Below are positions 8,994 through 18,192 of a stretch of 46,844 nt of DNA, piece by piece. Position 1 is the stretch's first letter. The number at the start of each line of letters is the position of its first letter. The notes below the pieces were generated by a model. The model saw only the letters and a program-made list of their open reading frames with translations, was not told the DNA's origin and did not search any database. Location: the NCBI GenBank assembly GCA_027065385.1, contig JAMOOP010000053.1, positions 1 to 46,844 of the forward strand, written 5' to 3'. Position numbers and translations under genes: made by a program. This DNA is from Campylobacteraceae bacterium (lineage in GTDB: Bacteria; Campylobacterota; Campylobacteria; Campylobacterales; Sulfurovaceae).

Positions 8994-9341
8994 CTACATT
9001 ATACTACAAATTTTTTCTTGTAAAGCTTCAAATTCATTATCTGTTAAAATTGTTAATACGCCTTTATCTAACAAAAATCTATCAATATCTAATGTACAAA
9101 TCCAATTAGCCACACAGCTACTATCTCTATCTAAATTATCTCTTGCTTTAATTGGTAGATTAAAATTATCTTCTATAGTTGAACTACTAAGAGGAACAAC
9201 CAGTACACTCTTATATATACTCTGCTCAATAGCTCTATTTAAAAAATTATTTTGTAAAACAACTGCTGGTCTTATTTTACCAAATTCACTGTGATATTTT
9301 TTAGCAAAATTTACAAGATAAACCTCTTTTTGTTTAATCAA
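8994..9341 (-). CDS. MazF/PemK-family toxin (endoribonuclease)
   Basis: 115 residues with the PemK/MazF signature: 'GEVYLVNF'-like opening ('KEVYLVNFAKKYHSEFGKIR'), then 'RPAVVLQ', 'VVPLSSS' and a C-terminal 'LDIDRF...KGVLT'. Members are ribosome-independent mRNA interferases kept in check by a cognate antitoxin. The start is a TTG at 9341 overlapping the antitoxin stop by a few bases, typical of coupled type II pairs. It lies immediately before priA, an unusual place for such a module. Target sequence cannot be predicted. Confidence 0.85.
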   Translation of the reverse strand: MIKQKEVYLVNFAKKYHSEFGKIRPAVVLQNNFLNRAIEQSIYKSVLVVPLSSSTIEDNFNLPIKARDNLDRDSSCVANWICTLDIDRFLLDKGVLTILTDNEFEALQEKICSIM

Positions 9342-9591
9342 GTTTATTCCCTATATCATCAATAGCATCATCAAATAGATTATTTATATCTCGTTTAAGA
9401 CCTTTTTTATTTCTTTGTAACCAAAGTTCATATTCAATATCTTCTAGTTTATCTTTTAAAAAACTAATATATTTTGCAGGTATAACTATACTTTTAAGTA
9501 TATCTTTTCTTTTATCTTTAATATATATAATATCCTCTATATCAGATATTAATCTTGGTCTTTTTGCAATCTCATTTATAGCTAATATCAT
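9334..9591 (-). CDS. type II antitoxin partner of the MazF-like toxin
   Basis: 85 residues from the ATG at 9591, preceded by AAAGGA at proper spacing; a start seven codons earlier lacks one. The sequence has 'MILAINEIAKRPRLIS', then 'YIKDKRKDILKSIVIPAKYISFLKD' and an acidic tail ('DDAIDDIGNKLD'). The short length, position ahead of and overlapping a MazF-like toxin gene, and charged C-terminus support an antitoxin. The N-terminal half probably binds DNA and autoregulates the pair, as usual for this type, but the exact antitoxin family is not clear to me. Confidence 0.75.
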   Translation of the reverse strand: MILAINEIAKRPRLISDIEDIIYIKDKRKDILKSIVIPAKYISFLKDKLEDIEYELWLQRNKKGLKRDINNLFDDAIDDIGNKLD

Positions 9592-9645
9592 TATATGTCC
9601 TTTATTAAACATATAATAATATACTCTTATTTATAAACCACTTAA

Positions 9646-10128
9646 TTATCTAGTTAATTGATTACACCCATTTGTATTATTATTATCAGTTAATGCACTA
9701 TCACACTCAAATTTACCATTTACAACTTCAAAATATACTTTTCCTAAAGTAGAATCAAATATATATTGGTCTCTTCCATTTTTACCACTTCCTGCACTAA
9801 ATGACCATTTATCTTTTGTAGCAGGTTGTGATGGAATTGGATATTCCAAAACAGATGGTAAAGAGGCATTATTATCAAAATTTCCAAAAACATTAGTAGT
9901 GCCTCCAACTGCTGTAATTGGAGTAAAATTCCCTCTTAATATTCTTTTTTGTCTCTGCATAGATAGTGCATTTCTAACTGATGCTACAGTAGTTCTAGCC
10001 TTTGTTATGGTTGCATCATCTCTTGTTGCTGCTAATCTTGGAATAGCAACTGATGCCAATATTCCTACTATCACTATAGCAAATATTAATTCTATCATTG
10101 TGAAAGCTTTTCTATTTTTTATATTCAT
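9646..10128 (-). CDS. prepilin-like protein (third of three)
   Basis: 160 residues with a class III signal: basic 'MNIKNRKA' then 'FTMIELIFAIVIVGILASVAIP' hydrophobic helix with the Glu at +5. Prepilin peptidase should cut before the Phe (Ala at -1) and N-methylate it. 'RLAATRDDA' right after the helix is shared with the two upstream paralogs. The C-terminal domain has one Cys pair ('KFECDSALTDNNNTNGC'), a likely disulfide. Type IV pilus or type II secretion minor pilin. It begins 13 bases after the preceding paralog stops, with AAAGGA upstream, so both are one transcript. Confidence 0.85.
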   Translation of the reverse strand: MNIKNRKAFTMIELIFAIVIVGILASVAIPRLAATRDDATITKARTTVASVRNALSMQRQKRILRGNFTPITAVGGTTNVFGNFDNNASLPSVLEYPIPSQPATKDKWSFSAGSGKNGRDQYIFDSTLGKVYFEVVNGKFECDSALTDNNNTNGCNQLTR

Positions 10129-10141
10129 CTTATATATCCTT

Positions 10142-10606
10142 TTAGTAATTTACAATATTTCCAGCTATTGTAAAACCAATATTATTATCTGAAACTATTT
10201 TTTTTAGTCCTTTACAAATAGCACTTGTTCCTGCACCATCTGTTAAAACTAATTTAACATTACTAATATTACTATCATCTATTGTAATTACTTTACAAAT
10301 TTCTGAACTATTATCTGTATCTATTATATTTATAGTCTTATCACTTACAACAACAAATTGAGGCAAATCGCTAATTGTATTAGAGATACTTTTTAACTCA
10401 TCTGTGGTAGTTGGTATTTTATTGGTTGCTAAAATAGAGGTAGCAATTTCAGACTTAACAGTTTTTATAGCTGTTGCTAATACTGAAACTTTTGCATCAT
10501 CTCTTGTAGCTGAAAGTTTAGGAATAGCAACAGAGGCTAAAATACCAATAATTACTATAACAAATATTAACTCTACCATTGTAAATGCCGATTTGGTACT
10601 TTTCAT
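10142..10606 (-). CDS. prepilin-like protein (second of three)
   Basis: 154 residues. N-terminus 'MKSTKSAFTMVELIFVIVI' is a prepilin signal with Ala at -1, Phe at +1 and Glu at +5, followed by 'AIPKLSATRDDAKVS' as in its neighbours. The C-terminal half is predicted beta-rich, with Cys in 'EICKVIT' and 'SAICKGL' placed as in the first paralog, suggesting a conserved disulfide. Probably a pilus or type II pseudopilus subunit. It lies downstream of the hairpin that follows the first paralog, so it should be expressed by read-through or from its own weak promoter. Confidence 0.85.
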   Translation of the reverse strand: MKSTKSAFTMVELIFVIVIIGILASVAIPKLSATRDDAKVSVLATAIKTVKSEIATSILATNKIPTTTDELKSISNTISDLPQFVVVSDKTINIIDTDNSSEICKVITIDDSNISNVKLVLTDGAGTSAICKGLKKIVSDNNIGFTIAGNIVNY

Positions 10607-10675
10607 TATGCTCTCTTATATTTTATACTATTAAATCAAATAGAAGATTAGACTTAAAACTATAAAATATATTAA

Positions 10676-10698
10676 ATCCTAAGCTTTTAGCTTAGGAT
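10676..10698 (-). terminator. hairpin after the first prepilin gene
   Basis: ATCCTAAGC at 10676-10684 and its inverted copy at 10690-10698 form a perfect 9-bp stem with a 5-base loop, followed on the minus strand by TTAATATATTTT. It sits 10 bases after the first prepilin stop and before the next two, so it may set a high level for the first gene and lower levels for the others. Confidence 0.7.
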
Positions 10699-10707
10699 AA
10701 AAAGTTA

Positions 10708-11220
10708 TTAATAAGTAACTTGTGTACCACCAACAGAAATACTAGTATCAGTAACTAATGTATTTACTCCTTGACAAATAGCTGTATTATTATTATCTGT
10801 TGCTAAAACAAGTTTAACTGCTGTAGTATTTTTATTCCCCATAACTTTTAATACTTTACAATCTTCTCCACCATCTTTATCTATAAAAGTAATAGTAGAT
10901 TCGTTAACATCAATATTTGCAACTTTAATATCTCCAGAAATTACACCTTCTGCAATTGTATTTGAATATGATTTAATTGCTGCAACTGGGTCAGCGTCAT
11001 CATTTGGAATATTATTTGTTGCAATAATTCTTGATGCTAATTCACTTTTTGCTGTTTGAATTGCATTTGCTATTTTAGAAATTTTCGCATCATCTCTTGT
11101 TGCTGCTAATTTAGGAATAGCAACTGCTGCTAAAATACCGATAATTACAATAACGAAAATTAATTCAATCATTGTAAAACCTTTTCTCATTTGTGTTTGA
11201 TTATTTATTGTGGTTGTCAT
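10708..11220 (-). CDS. prepilin-like protein (first of three, probable major subunit)
   Basis: 170 residues. 'MRKGFTMIELIFVIVIIGIL' has the classic Gly-Phe prepilin peptidase site; the N-terminal leader of about 13 residues is longer than in the paralogs, and the internal Met before R-K-G-F is an alternative start. 'AIPKLAATRDDAKIS' follows the helix. Cys in 'GEDCKVLKV' and 'TAICQGV' match those of the second paralog. A strong ribosome-binding site (TAAGGAG), a consensus -10 box upstream and a terminator right after the gene suggest this is the abundant subunit. Codons are less AT-biased than in the two copies that follow. Confidence 0.87.
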   Translation of the reverse strand: MTTTINNQTQMRKGFTMIELIFVIVIIGILAAVAIPKLAATRDDAKISKIANAIQTAKSELASRIIATNNIPNDDADPVAAIKSYSNTIAEGVISGDIKVANIDVNESTITFIDKDGGEDCKVLKVMGNKNTTAVKLVLATDNNNTAICQGVNTLVTDTSISVGGTQVTY

Positions 11221-11272
11221 AAAATACTCCTTAAATTATTTTCTTACAATCTGTTTTTTATGAAACATTAAA

Positions 11273-11278
11273 ATTATA
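11273..11278 (-). promoter_or_regulatory. -10 box for the prepilin genes
   Basis: A perfect TATAAT (minus strand) lies about 50 bases upstream of the prepilin ATG, preceded by phased A/T runs and without a clear -35 box, the usual look of Campylobacterota sigma-70 promoters. Confidence 0.55.
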
Positions 11279-11331
11279 ACTTAAAAGTATTTATAAAATT
11301 CTTAAAGTATATAAAAAAGTTAAGATTTTTT

Positions 11332-11550
11332 TTATATTGAGGTTTTAATCAGAAGTTCTTCTATCTGTTTTTGTGTATCGTAGTTCTGTTTTAGTGCTTG
11401 TAGATAGACATTTAGTAGCTTTGGAATATCATTATCTTTATCTGCAGATATATTACTCTCTTTAAGTTTTTCCATAACAAACATAGCAAAATTATTCTCT
11501 AACTCAACTTCATACCTTTTACCACTAATAGAAAAACTAACCTTTTTCAC
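11332..11550 (-). CDS. small conserved-looking hypothetical protein
   Basis: 72 residues starting at a GTG (11550) with AAAGGG six bases upstream. 'KKVSFSISGKRYEVELENNFAMFVMEKL' looks like two beta strands then a helix, followed by a second helical half ('DIPKLLNVYLQALKQNYDTQKQIEELL'). No signal peptide or membrane segment. Divergent from uvrB. Function not recognised. Confidence 0.6.
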   Translation of the reverse strand: MKKVSFSISGKRYEVELENNFAMFVMEKLKESNISADKDNDIPKLLNVYLQALKQNYDTQKQIEELLIKTSI

Positions 11551-11636
11551 TATAGACCCTTTAAAATAAAATATTTAATTTTTAAAAATATGTTAATATT
11601 ATAACAAATAAACATAAGAAACAGAGAGATAAACTA

Positions 11637-13604
11637 ATGCAACCATTTAAACTAAATAGCCCCTATAAACCAGCAGGTGACCAAGTAGAAGCGATTTTAA
11701 CACTTAGTAACTCCATAAAGAACAAAGAGAAGTTTCAAACACTTTTAGGAGTAACAGGTTCTGGAAAAACTTATACTATGGCTCAAATTATAGAAAAAAC
11801 TCAAAAACCTACACTTATTATGACCCATAATAAGACTCTAGCATCTCAACTATATTCTGAATTTAAGAGTTTTTTTCCACAAAACCGTGTTGAGTATTTT
11901 ATTAGTTATTATGACTACTATCAACCAGAAGCTTACATTCCTAGACAAGATTTATTTATAGAAAAAGACTCATCTATTAATGAGGAGTTAGAGAGAATGA
12001 GACTATCTGCTACAGCGTCACTTCTTAGTTATAAAGATGTAATTGTTGTAGCTTCGGTTTCAGCAAATTATGGGTTAGGTAGTCCTGAAGATTATAAGAG
12101 TATAGTCCAAAAATTGAGTGTTGGGGAGGAGTATAACCAAAAAGCACTTCTTCTTAAACTTGTTGATATGGGGTATAGAAGAGATGATGATTTTTTTGAT
12201 AGAGGGAATTTTAGAGTTAATGGTGAGGTTATAGATATATATCCAGCCTACAATCAAGAGTTTGCTATTAGGGTTGAGTTTTTTGGTGATGAGATAGAGG
12301 ATATTTATACATTCAACACTCTAACAAATGAGAAAATAGTTCACCTTAAAGATGTGGTTATATATTCAGCAAATCAGTTTATAGTCTCAAAAGAGAAGTT
12401 GGCTAAGGCTGTTAAAAGCATAGAAGAGGAGTTAGAGGAGAGATTAGCTTTCTATAAAAAAGAGAATAGAATGGTAGAGTATAATAGATTAAAGAGTAGA
12501 GTAGAGTTTGATTTAGAGATGATAGAGGCTACTGGAATGTGTAAAGGGATAGAGAACTACTCAAGACACCTAACAGGAAAAAAAGAGGGAGAAGCCCCAT
12601 ACTCTATGATGGACTATTTTAAGGCTATAAATGGAGATAATTTTTTAGTTATGGTTGATGAGTCTCATGTTTCATTACCTCAATTTAGAGGAATGTATGC
12701 AGGAGATAGAAGTAGAAAAGAGGTTTTAGTAGAGCATGGGTTTAGACTTCCATCAGCTCTTGATAACCGTCCTTTAATGTTTGATGAGTATATAGCTAAA
12801 GCTCCACAGTTTCTATTTGTTTCAGCTACTCCCAATGAGTTAGAGTTAGAACTTTCCACTACAGTAGTAGAGCAAGTTGTAAGACCTACAGGATTGCTTG
12901 ACCCTGAAATTGAGGTTATAGATAGTAAATATCAAGTAGATAATTTATATGATAAGATTAAAGCTATTGTTAAAAGAAAAGAAAAGGTTTTAGTAACTGT
13001 TTTAACTAAAAAAATGGCAGAGGAGTTAACTAGTTACTATAACGATTTGGGATTAAAGGTTAGATATATGCACTCTGGGCTTGATGTGATTGAACGAAAC
13101 CAAACAATTCGCTCTTTGCGTTTGGGAGAATTTGATGTATTGGTTGGAATTAATCTACTTCGTGAGGGGCTTGATTTGCCAGAGGTTTCACTTGTAGCAA
13201 TTTTAGATGCCGATAAAGAGGGGTTTTTGCGTTCTACTACAGCACTAATTCAGACAGCTGGAAGATGTGCAAGAAATGCTAATGGAAAAGTTCTTATGTA
13301 CGCTTCTAAAGTTACAAAATCTATGCAAGAGACTATAGATATAACTAAAAAAAGAAGAGAAAAACAGATAGCCTATAATAAAAAGCACAATATAACTCCA
13401 ACTACAACCATAAGAGAGTTAGATAAAAATCTAAAAACAGAAGAGAAGAGTTTTAGAAGAGATAAGTTAGATAAAATGCCAAAAAAAGAGAGACAAAAAC
13501 TAATAAAAGAGTTAAAGGCTAAAATGTTAGCATCTGCTAAGAGATTAGATTTTGAAGAGGCTATGCGACTTAGAGATGAGATTAGTAAGATTAAAAAATT
13601 ATAA
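11637..13604 (+). CDS. uvrB: excinuclease ABC subunit B (UvrB)
   Basis: 655 residues, full length. UvrB is the damage-verifying helicase-like core of nucleotide excision repair, loaded by UvrA and acting with UvrC. Visible: Walker A 'GVTGSGKT' (38-45), the damage-probing beta-hairpin '[15 protein letters not shown]' (about 92-106), '[13 protein letters not shown]', '[10 protein letters not shown]', '[16 protein letters not shown]', 'QTAGRCARN', and the C-terminal UVR motif '[14 protein letters not shown]' that contacts UvrC. First gene of a plus-strand run with ppk 44 bases downstream. Confidence 0.97.
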   Translation: MQPFKLNSPYKPAGDQVEAILTLSNSIKNKEKFQTLLGVTGSGKTYTMAQIIEKTQKPTLIMTHNKTLASQLYSEFKSFFPQNRVEYFISYYDYYQPEAYIPRQDLFIEKDSSINEELERMRLSATASLLSYKDVIVVASVSANYGLGSPEDYKSIVQKLSVGEEYNQKALLLKLVDMGYRRDDDFFDRGNFRVNGEVIDIYPAYNQEFAIRVEFFGDEIEDIYTFNTLTNEKIVHLKDVVIYSANQFIVSKEKLAKAVKSIEEELEERLAFYKKENRMVEYNRLKSRVEFDLEMIEATGMCKGIENYSRHLTGKKEGEAPYSMMDYFKAINGDNFLVMVDESHVSLPQFRGMYAGDRSRKEVLVEHGFRLPSALDNRPLMFDEYIAKAPQFLFVSATPNELELELSTTVVEQVVRPTGLLDPEIEVIDSKYQVDNLYDKIKAIVKRKEKVLVTVLTKKMAEELTSYYNDLGLKVRYMHSGLDVIERNQTIRSLRLGEFDVLVGINLLREGLDLPEVSLVAILDADKEGFLRSTTALIQTAGRCARNANGKVLMYASKVTKSMQETIDITKKRREKQIAYNKKHNITPTTTIRELDKNLKTEEKSFRRDKLDKMPKKERQKLIKELKAKMLASAKRLDFEEAMRLRDEISKIKKL

Positions 13605-13648
13605 AGCTCTCTTTATGATATAATGCCTTTAAAAAATAGGTAAGCCAA

Positions 13649-15733
13649 ATGTCCATAGATTTAACCTCCCCAGACCTCTATTTTAATCGTGAACTATCAT
13701 GGTTAAAGTTTAATAGTAGAGTTTTAGCACAAGCCCAAGATACATCACTGCCTCCATTAGAGAGGCTTAAGTTTATTGCCATATATGGAACTAATTTAGA
13801 TGAGTTCTATATGATACGAGTAGCAGGATTAAAGTCACTATTTAAAGCTAGAATTCAAGAGACAGCGATAGATAAAATGACACCAACTGAACAGTTAGAG
13901 GCAATTCATAAAACCTTACATAAAGAGCAGAAAGTTTTAGAGGCTACTTTTAAAGATATTATGAAAGAGCTTAAAGAACATGGTGTAACAATTAAGAGTT
14001 ATGATAAACTATCTGAAAAACAGCAAGAGATAGTAAAAAAAGAGTTTTTTGAGCAGATTTATCCTGTTATTATGCCAATAGCTATTGATGCAACTCACCC
14101 CTTTCCACACCTAAATAATCTAAGTTTTGCTCTGGCTTTAAAGTTTGAAGATAAGAAAAGTAATATAAAGTATGGGTTAATTAGAATACCTAGAATTCTT
14201 CCAAGTTTTTTAAATATTGATAACTGTTTTGTACCAATGGAGTCTGTAGTTGACCACTTTAGTACAGAGCTATTTCAGGGACTTAAGAAAATATCATCAA
14301 CAGCCTTTAGAGTTACAAGAAATGCTGATATTGCCATAGAAGAGGAAGAGGCTGATGATTTTATGGAGATATTAGAGGAGGGAATTAGAGCTAGAAATAG
14401 AGGGGCAGTTGTAAGATTAGAGATGAATAGTGGTACAGATGAAGATTTAATTGAACTTCTTACAACTTATCTAAAATTAGATGATGATGATATTTATGAG
14501 TATCAAATTCCTCTAAATCTTGGAACTCTATGGTATATTGTATCTCAAGAGTCACTAGCTCACCTTACACTTCCAACCTATACACCAAAAACCTTGCCAC
14601 CTTTTGATGATAATGGGGATATATTTAAAGCTATTGAGAGAGAAGATGTTCTACTATATCACCCTTATGAGAGCTTTGACCCAGTTGTTAGATTTATAGA
14701 AGAGGCTTCAAAAGACCCAAACACTCTATCTATGAGAATGACACTATATCGAGTTGGAAAAAACTCACCTATTGTAAAATCTCTTATCCGTTCGGCATTA
14801 GATGGTAAACAGGTAACCGTTTTAGTTGAACTTAAAGCTAGATTTGATGAAGAGAATAATTTACACTGGGCAAAAGCTTTGGAGGACGCAGGAGCGCATG
14901 TTATATATGGAATTGCAGGGTTAAAAGTTCATGCTAAAATTACCCAAATTACAAAAAGAAAGGGCAATAGACTTCAAGGATATGTTCATTTAGGAACAGG
15001 AAACTATAACCCTGCAACATCAAGAATATATACAGATATAAGCTACTTCACAACTAAAAGTGAATTTAACCATGATGCTACTAAATTTTTTCACTTTATA
15101 ACAGGTTTTGCAGACTATATATCCATGAAAAGACTTATTATTGCACCTATTGGAATAAAACCGAAACTTCTATCTCTAATAGAAAAAGAGGCATCTTTTA
15201 AAGAGCAGGGTCACATTATCTTAAAGGCAAACTCTTTAGTTGACCCAGATATTATACAAGCACTATATATTGCTTCAATGCAAGGGTGTAAGATAGAGCT
15301 TATTATTAGAGGAATATGCACTCTAAAACCATCTGTTAGTGGAGTTAGTGATAATATCTCTGTTTATTCAATTATTGGTAAATATCTCGAACACCCAAGA
15401 ATATACTATTTTAAACATGATGAGGTTGAGTGTTATATAGCAAGTGCCGATTTAATGCCTAGAAACTTAGTCAGACGGATAGAGATTATGACTCCTATTG
15501 TGGAAAATTCTCTAAAACAGAAGATAAAACAGATACTATCTCTTCAACTACAAGATAATAGATTGAGATGGAGATTAAAAAATACAGGTGAGTATAAACA
15601 GGTCAAAGGTGGGGAAAAGGTTATAAATAACCATGAGATATTAGAAAATTACATTACAAAACTATATAATAAATCTCAGAAAAAGACACGAAAATATATA
15701 AAAAGATTATCAAAAAAACAACTAAAGGACTAG
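13649..15733 (+). CDS. ppk: polyphosphate kinase 1
   Basis: 694 residues. Reversibly moves the gamma phosphate of ATP onto polyphosphate. N-terminal domain opens 'FNRELSWLKFNSRVL' as in all PPK1. The two histidines of the active site are His428 ('GLKVHAKI', the phosphorylated one by analogy with E. coli His435) and His447 ('YVHLGTGNYNP'), with the same 19-residue spacing. 'HPYESFDPVVRF' and the C-terminal PLD-like 'ASADLMPRNLVRRIE' are also present. It ends one base before the next gene, so coupling with the gamma carbonic anhydrase-like gene is likely. Confidence 0.96.
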   Translation: MSIDLTSPDLYFNRELSWLKFNSRVLAQAQDTSLPPLERLKFIAIYGTNLDEFYMIRVAGLKSLFKARIQETAIDKMTPTEQLEAIHKTLHKEQKVLEATFKDIMKELKEHGVTIKSYDKLSEKQQEIVKKEFFEQIYPVIMPIAIDATHPFPHLNNLSFALALKFEDKKSNIKYGLIRIPRILPSFLNIDNCFVPMESVVDHFSTELFQGLKKISSTAFRVTRNADIAIEEEEADDFMEILEEGIRARNRGAVVRLEMNSGTDEDLIELLTTYLKLDDDDIYEYQIPLNLGTLWYIVSQESLAHLTLPTYTPKTLPPFDDNGDIFKAIEREDVLLYHPYESFDPVVRFIEEASKDPNTLSMRMTLYRVGKNSPIVKSLIRSALDGKQVTVLVELKARFDEENNLHWAKALEDAGAHVIYGIAGLKVHAKITQITKRKGNRLQGYVHLGTGNYNPATSRIYTDISYFTTKSEFNHDATKFFHFITGFADYISMKRLIIAPIGIKPKLLSLIEKEASFKEQGHIILKANSLVDPDIIQALYIASMQGCKIELIIRGICTLKPSVSGVSDNISVYSIIGKYLEHPRIYYFKHDEVECYIASADLMPRNLVRRIEIMTPIVENSLKQKIKQILSLQLQDNRLRWRLKNTGEYKQVKGGEKVINNHEILENYITKLYNKSQKKTRKYIKRLSKKQLKD

Positions 15734-15734
15734 A

Positions 15735-16259
15735 ATGACAATACCATATAAAGGTTGGACTCCAACTCTAAAGAAAAATGCGTGGATAGCAGAGGGTGCT
15801 ACGGTAATTGGTAGAACTGAAATAGGAGAAGATAGTGCTATTTGGTTTGGGTGTGTAGTTAGAGGTGATGTTCACTACATTAAGATAGGAGATAGAAGTA
15901 ATATTCAAGACCTATCAATGGTGCATATAACACATCATAAAAAAGATGATATGAGTGATGGATACCCTACTATTATTGGTAATGATGTAACCGTTGGACA
16001 TAGGGTAATGCTTCATGGGTGTACTATAGAAGATGCTTGTCTTATTGGAATGAGTGCTACAATTTTAGATGGGGCTGTAATTGGGAAAGAGTCTATAGTT
16101 GGTGCTGGAAGTTTAGTTACTAAAAATAAGAAGTTTCCTCCAAGGTCTTTAATTATGGGAAGTCCTGCTAAAGTTGTAAGAGAGTTGAGCGATGAAGAGG
16201 TAGCCGAACTTTACGCATCTGCTAAACGATATGTTGAGTTTAAGAATAACTATCTATAG
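15735..16259 (+). CDS. gamma-carbonic-anhydrase-like hexapeptide protein
   Basis: 174 residues of left-handed beta-helix ('ATVIGRTEIGEDSAIWFGCVV' and further hexapeptide turns). The zinc-binding His set of gamma-class carbonic anhydrases is present in 'MVHITHH' and 'VGHRVMLHGC'. Members (YrdA/PaaY/CaiE-like) are trimers; some hydrate CO2, others have thioesterase or unknown roles, so the reaction is not certain. One-base gap after ppk and 9 bases before nadE place it in the same transcript. Confidence 0.88.
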   Translation: MTIPYKGWTPTLKKNAWIAEGATVIGRTEIGEDSAIWFGCVVRGDVHYIKIGDRSNIQDLSMVHITHHKKDDMSDGYPTIIGNDVTVGHRVMLHGCTIEDACLIGMSATILDGAVIGKESIVGAGSLVTKNKKFPPRSLIMGSPAKVVRELSDEEVAELYASAKRYVEFKNNYL

Positions 16260-16268
16260 AGATTTTTT

Positions 16269-18158
16269 ATGTATGGATTTTATCGTGTAGCATCGGCTGT
16301 TAATATTACAACTGTTGCTAACCCAAAAGAGAATGCTAAAGAGATTATTACTTTAATTAAAGAGGCTTATAGAGATGAGGTATCTTTTGTTGTTTTTCCA
16401 GAACTTACCCTTACAGGTTACACCTCATCTGATTTATTTCTAAATCAACTACTACTTCAAGAACAAAATAGCTATCTTTTATCTATTTTAGAGGCTACAG
16501 AAAATATATCAACTGTAGCTATTTTAGGTATATATTTAAAAGATAGAGGAAGATTGTATAACTCTGCTGTAGTTATTCAAAAGGGTAAAATACTTGGAAT
16601 TATCCCTAAAACATATTTGCCAAATAAGAAAGAGTTTTATGAAAAACGGCAATTTACATCGGGAATAGATATTAAAGATAGAGTAATAGAGTTTTTAAAT
16701 CAAAAGATACCTTTTGGGGTAGATTTACTATTTAGTGGTGGAGATGTTCTATTTGGCGTAGAGATTTGTGAAGATTTATGGGCAATTACTCCACCTACTC
16801 TATCAATGGCAAGTAGTGGAGCAAATCTATTTTTTAATCTAAGTGCTAGTAATGAGCTTATAGGAAAAGCTGAATATAGAGAAGAGTTAGTTAGAACTCA
16901 AAGTGCTAGATGTATGGGGGCTTATGTATATAGCTCATCAGGTGTAGGTGAGTCTAGCACCGATACAGTATTTGGAGGTCATGGAATTATTGCCGAATAT
17001 GGCTCAACTTTATCTCAAACTAAACGGTTCTCTATGAAAAATGAGCTAATTACGGCTGATATTGATATAGAAAAACTAAATTGGCTACGAATAAATGACT
17101 CTAGTTACTATGATAGCAATATAGAAGAGTTTAGAGTTATAGAGTTTAATCTAACCCCTAAAATCTCTAAACTGAAAAGATATATAGACCCAACCCCATT
17201 TGTTCCATCTATATATCAAGAGAAAAAAACTAGATGTGAAGAGATAATATCTATACAAGCACATGGACTAATTAAGAGAATGAGTAGTGCCTATATTAAA
17301 AGAGCTATTATTGGCATATCAGGGGGATTAGACTCAACATTAGCACTTCTATCAACCCATAGAGCATTTGAGATAATGGGTTGGGACAAACAAGATATTA
17401 TAGCCATAACAATGGCAGGATTTGGAACAACAAGCAGAACTAAAAATAATGCTATAGAGTTATGTGAAAAGTTAGGCATTACTCTAAGAGAGGCTGATAT
17501 TACAGATATATCTCTAAAAGAGTTTGAACTAATTGGACATGATAGAGATGATTTGAGTGTCACTTATGAGAATGTTCAAGCAAGGGCTAGAACTTCTATT
17601 CTTATGAATACAGCAAATCGTGAAAATGGGTTAGTTATTGGAACAGGAGATTTAAGTGAAATAGCTTTAGGTTGGAGTACATATAACGGAGACCATATAA
17701 GTGCTTACGCTTTAAACTCTGGAATTCCAAAAACTCTTATAAAATATGTAATAGAGTACTATAAAAAGAATAGTGAGATAGCCTATATAATAGATGACAT
17801 ATTAGATACCCCAATTAGCCCAGAACTCTTACCGCACAAAGATAATAAAATAACTCAAAAAACAGAAGATATTCTAGGCTCTTATGAGCTACATGATTTC
17901 TTTCTATACCACTTTATAAAATATGGAGCAAAACCTAGTAAAATACTATTTTTAGCCGATATAGCCTTTAAAGAGTATGAGACCGATACTATTAAAAAGT
18001 GGCTAAAACTCTTTCTAAAAAGATTTTTTACCCAACAGTTTAAACGCTCATGTATGCCAGATGGTGTAAAGGTGGGAACAATATCACTAAGTCCTAGAGC
18101 CGATTGGAAAATGCCAAGTGATGCCAATATGAATGTTTGGTTAGAGGAGTTGGAATAG
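16269..18158 (+). CDS. nadE: glutamine-dependent NAD+ synthetase
   Basis: 629 residues with two domains. The N-terminal nitrilase-fold glutaminase has Glu45 ('FPELTLTG'), the Lys of 'YLPNKKEFYE' and the Cys of 'GVEICEDLW', and supplies ammonia from glutamine. The C-terminal ATP pyrophosphatase domain has 'GISGGLDSTLAL' and 'VIGTGDLSEIALGWSTYNGD', adenylating deamido-NAD and amidating it to NAD+. The C-terminus 'SLSPRADWKMPSDA' is typical. Last gene of the uvrB-ppk-nadE run. Confidence 0.94.
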   Translation: MYGFYRVASAVNITTVANPKENAKEIITLIKEAYRDEVSFVVFPELTLTGYTSSDLFLNQLLLQEQNSYLLSILEATENISTVAILGIYLKDRGRLYNSAVVIQKGKILGIIPKTYLPNKKEFYEKRQFTSGIDIKDRVIEFLNQKIPFGVDLLFSGGDVLFGVEICEDLWAITPPTLSMASSGANLFFNLSASNELIGKAEYREELVRTQSARCMGAYVYSSSGVGESSTDTVFGGHGIIAEYGSTLSQTKRFSMKNELITADIDIEKLNWLRINDSSYYDSNIEEFRVIEFNLTPKISKLKRYIDPTPFVPSIYQEKKTRCEEIISIQAHGLIKRMSSAYIKRAIIGISGGLDSTLALLSTHRAFEIMGWDKQDIIAITMAGFGTTSRTKNNAIELCEKLGITLREADITDISLKEFELIGHDRDDLSVTYENVQARARTSILMNTANRENGLVIGTGDLSEIALGWSTYNGDHISAYALNSGIPKTLIKYVIEYYKKNSEIAYIIDDILDTPISPELLPHKDNKITQKTEDILGSYELHDFFLYHFIKYGAKPSKILFLADIAFKEYETDTIKKWLKLFLKRFFTQQFKRSCMPDGVKVGTISLSPRADWKMPSDANMNVWLEELE

Positions 18159-18172
18159 TTATTTAAAATAAG

Positions 18173-18192
18173 CCAACTACTACTGTAGTTGG
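18173..18192 (-). terminator. hairpin between convergent nadE and the next gene
   Basis: CCAACTAC at 18173-18180 pairs with GTAGTTGG at 18185-18192. On the minus strand it is followed by CTTATTTT, fitting a terminator for the gene at 18180-18707. Confidence 0.5.

Noticed and set aside
9899-10634. Plus-strand frames with hydrophobic stretches opposite the prepilin genes
   Set aside because: The hydrophobic runs are the reverse of the prepilin helices; no start signal or family match.
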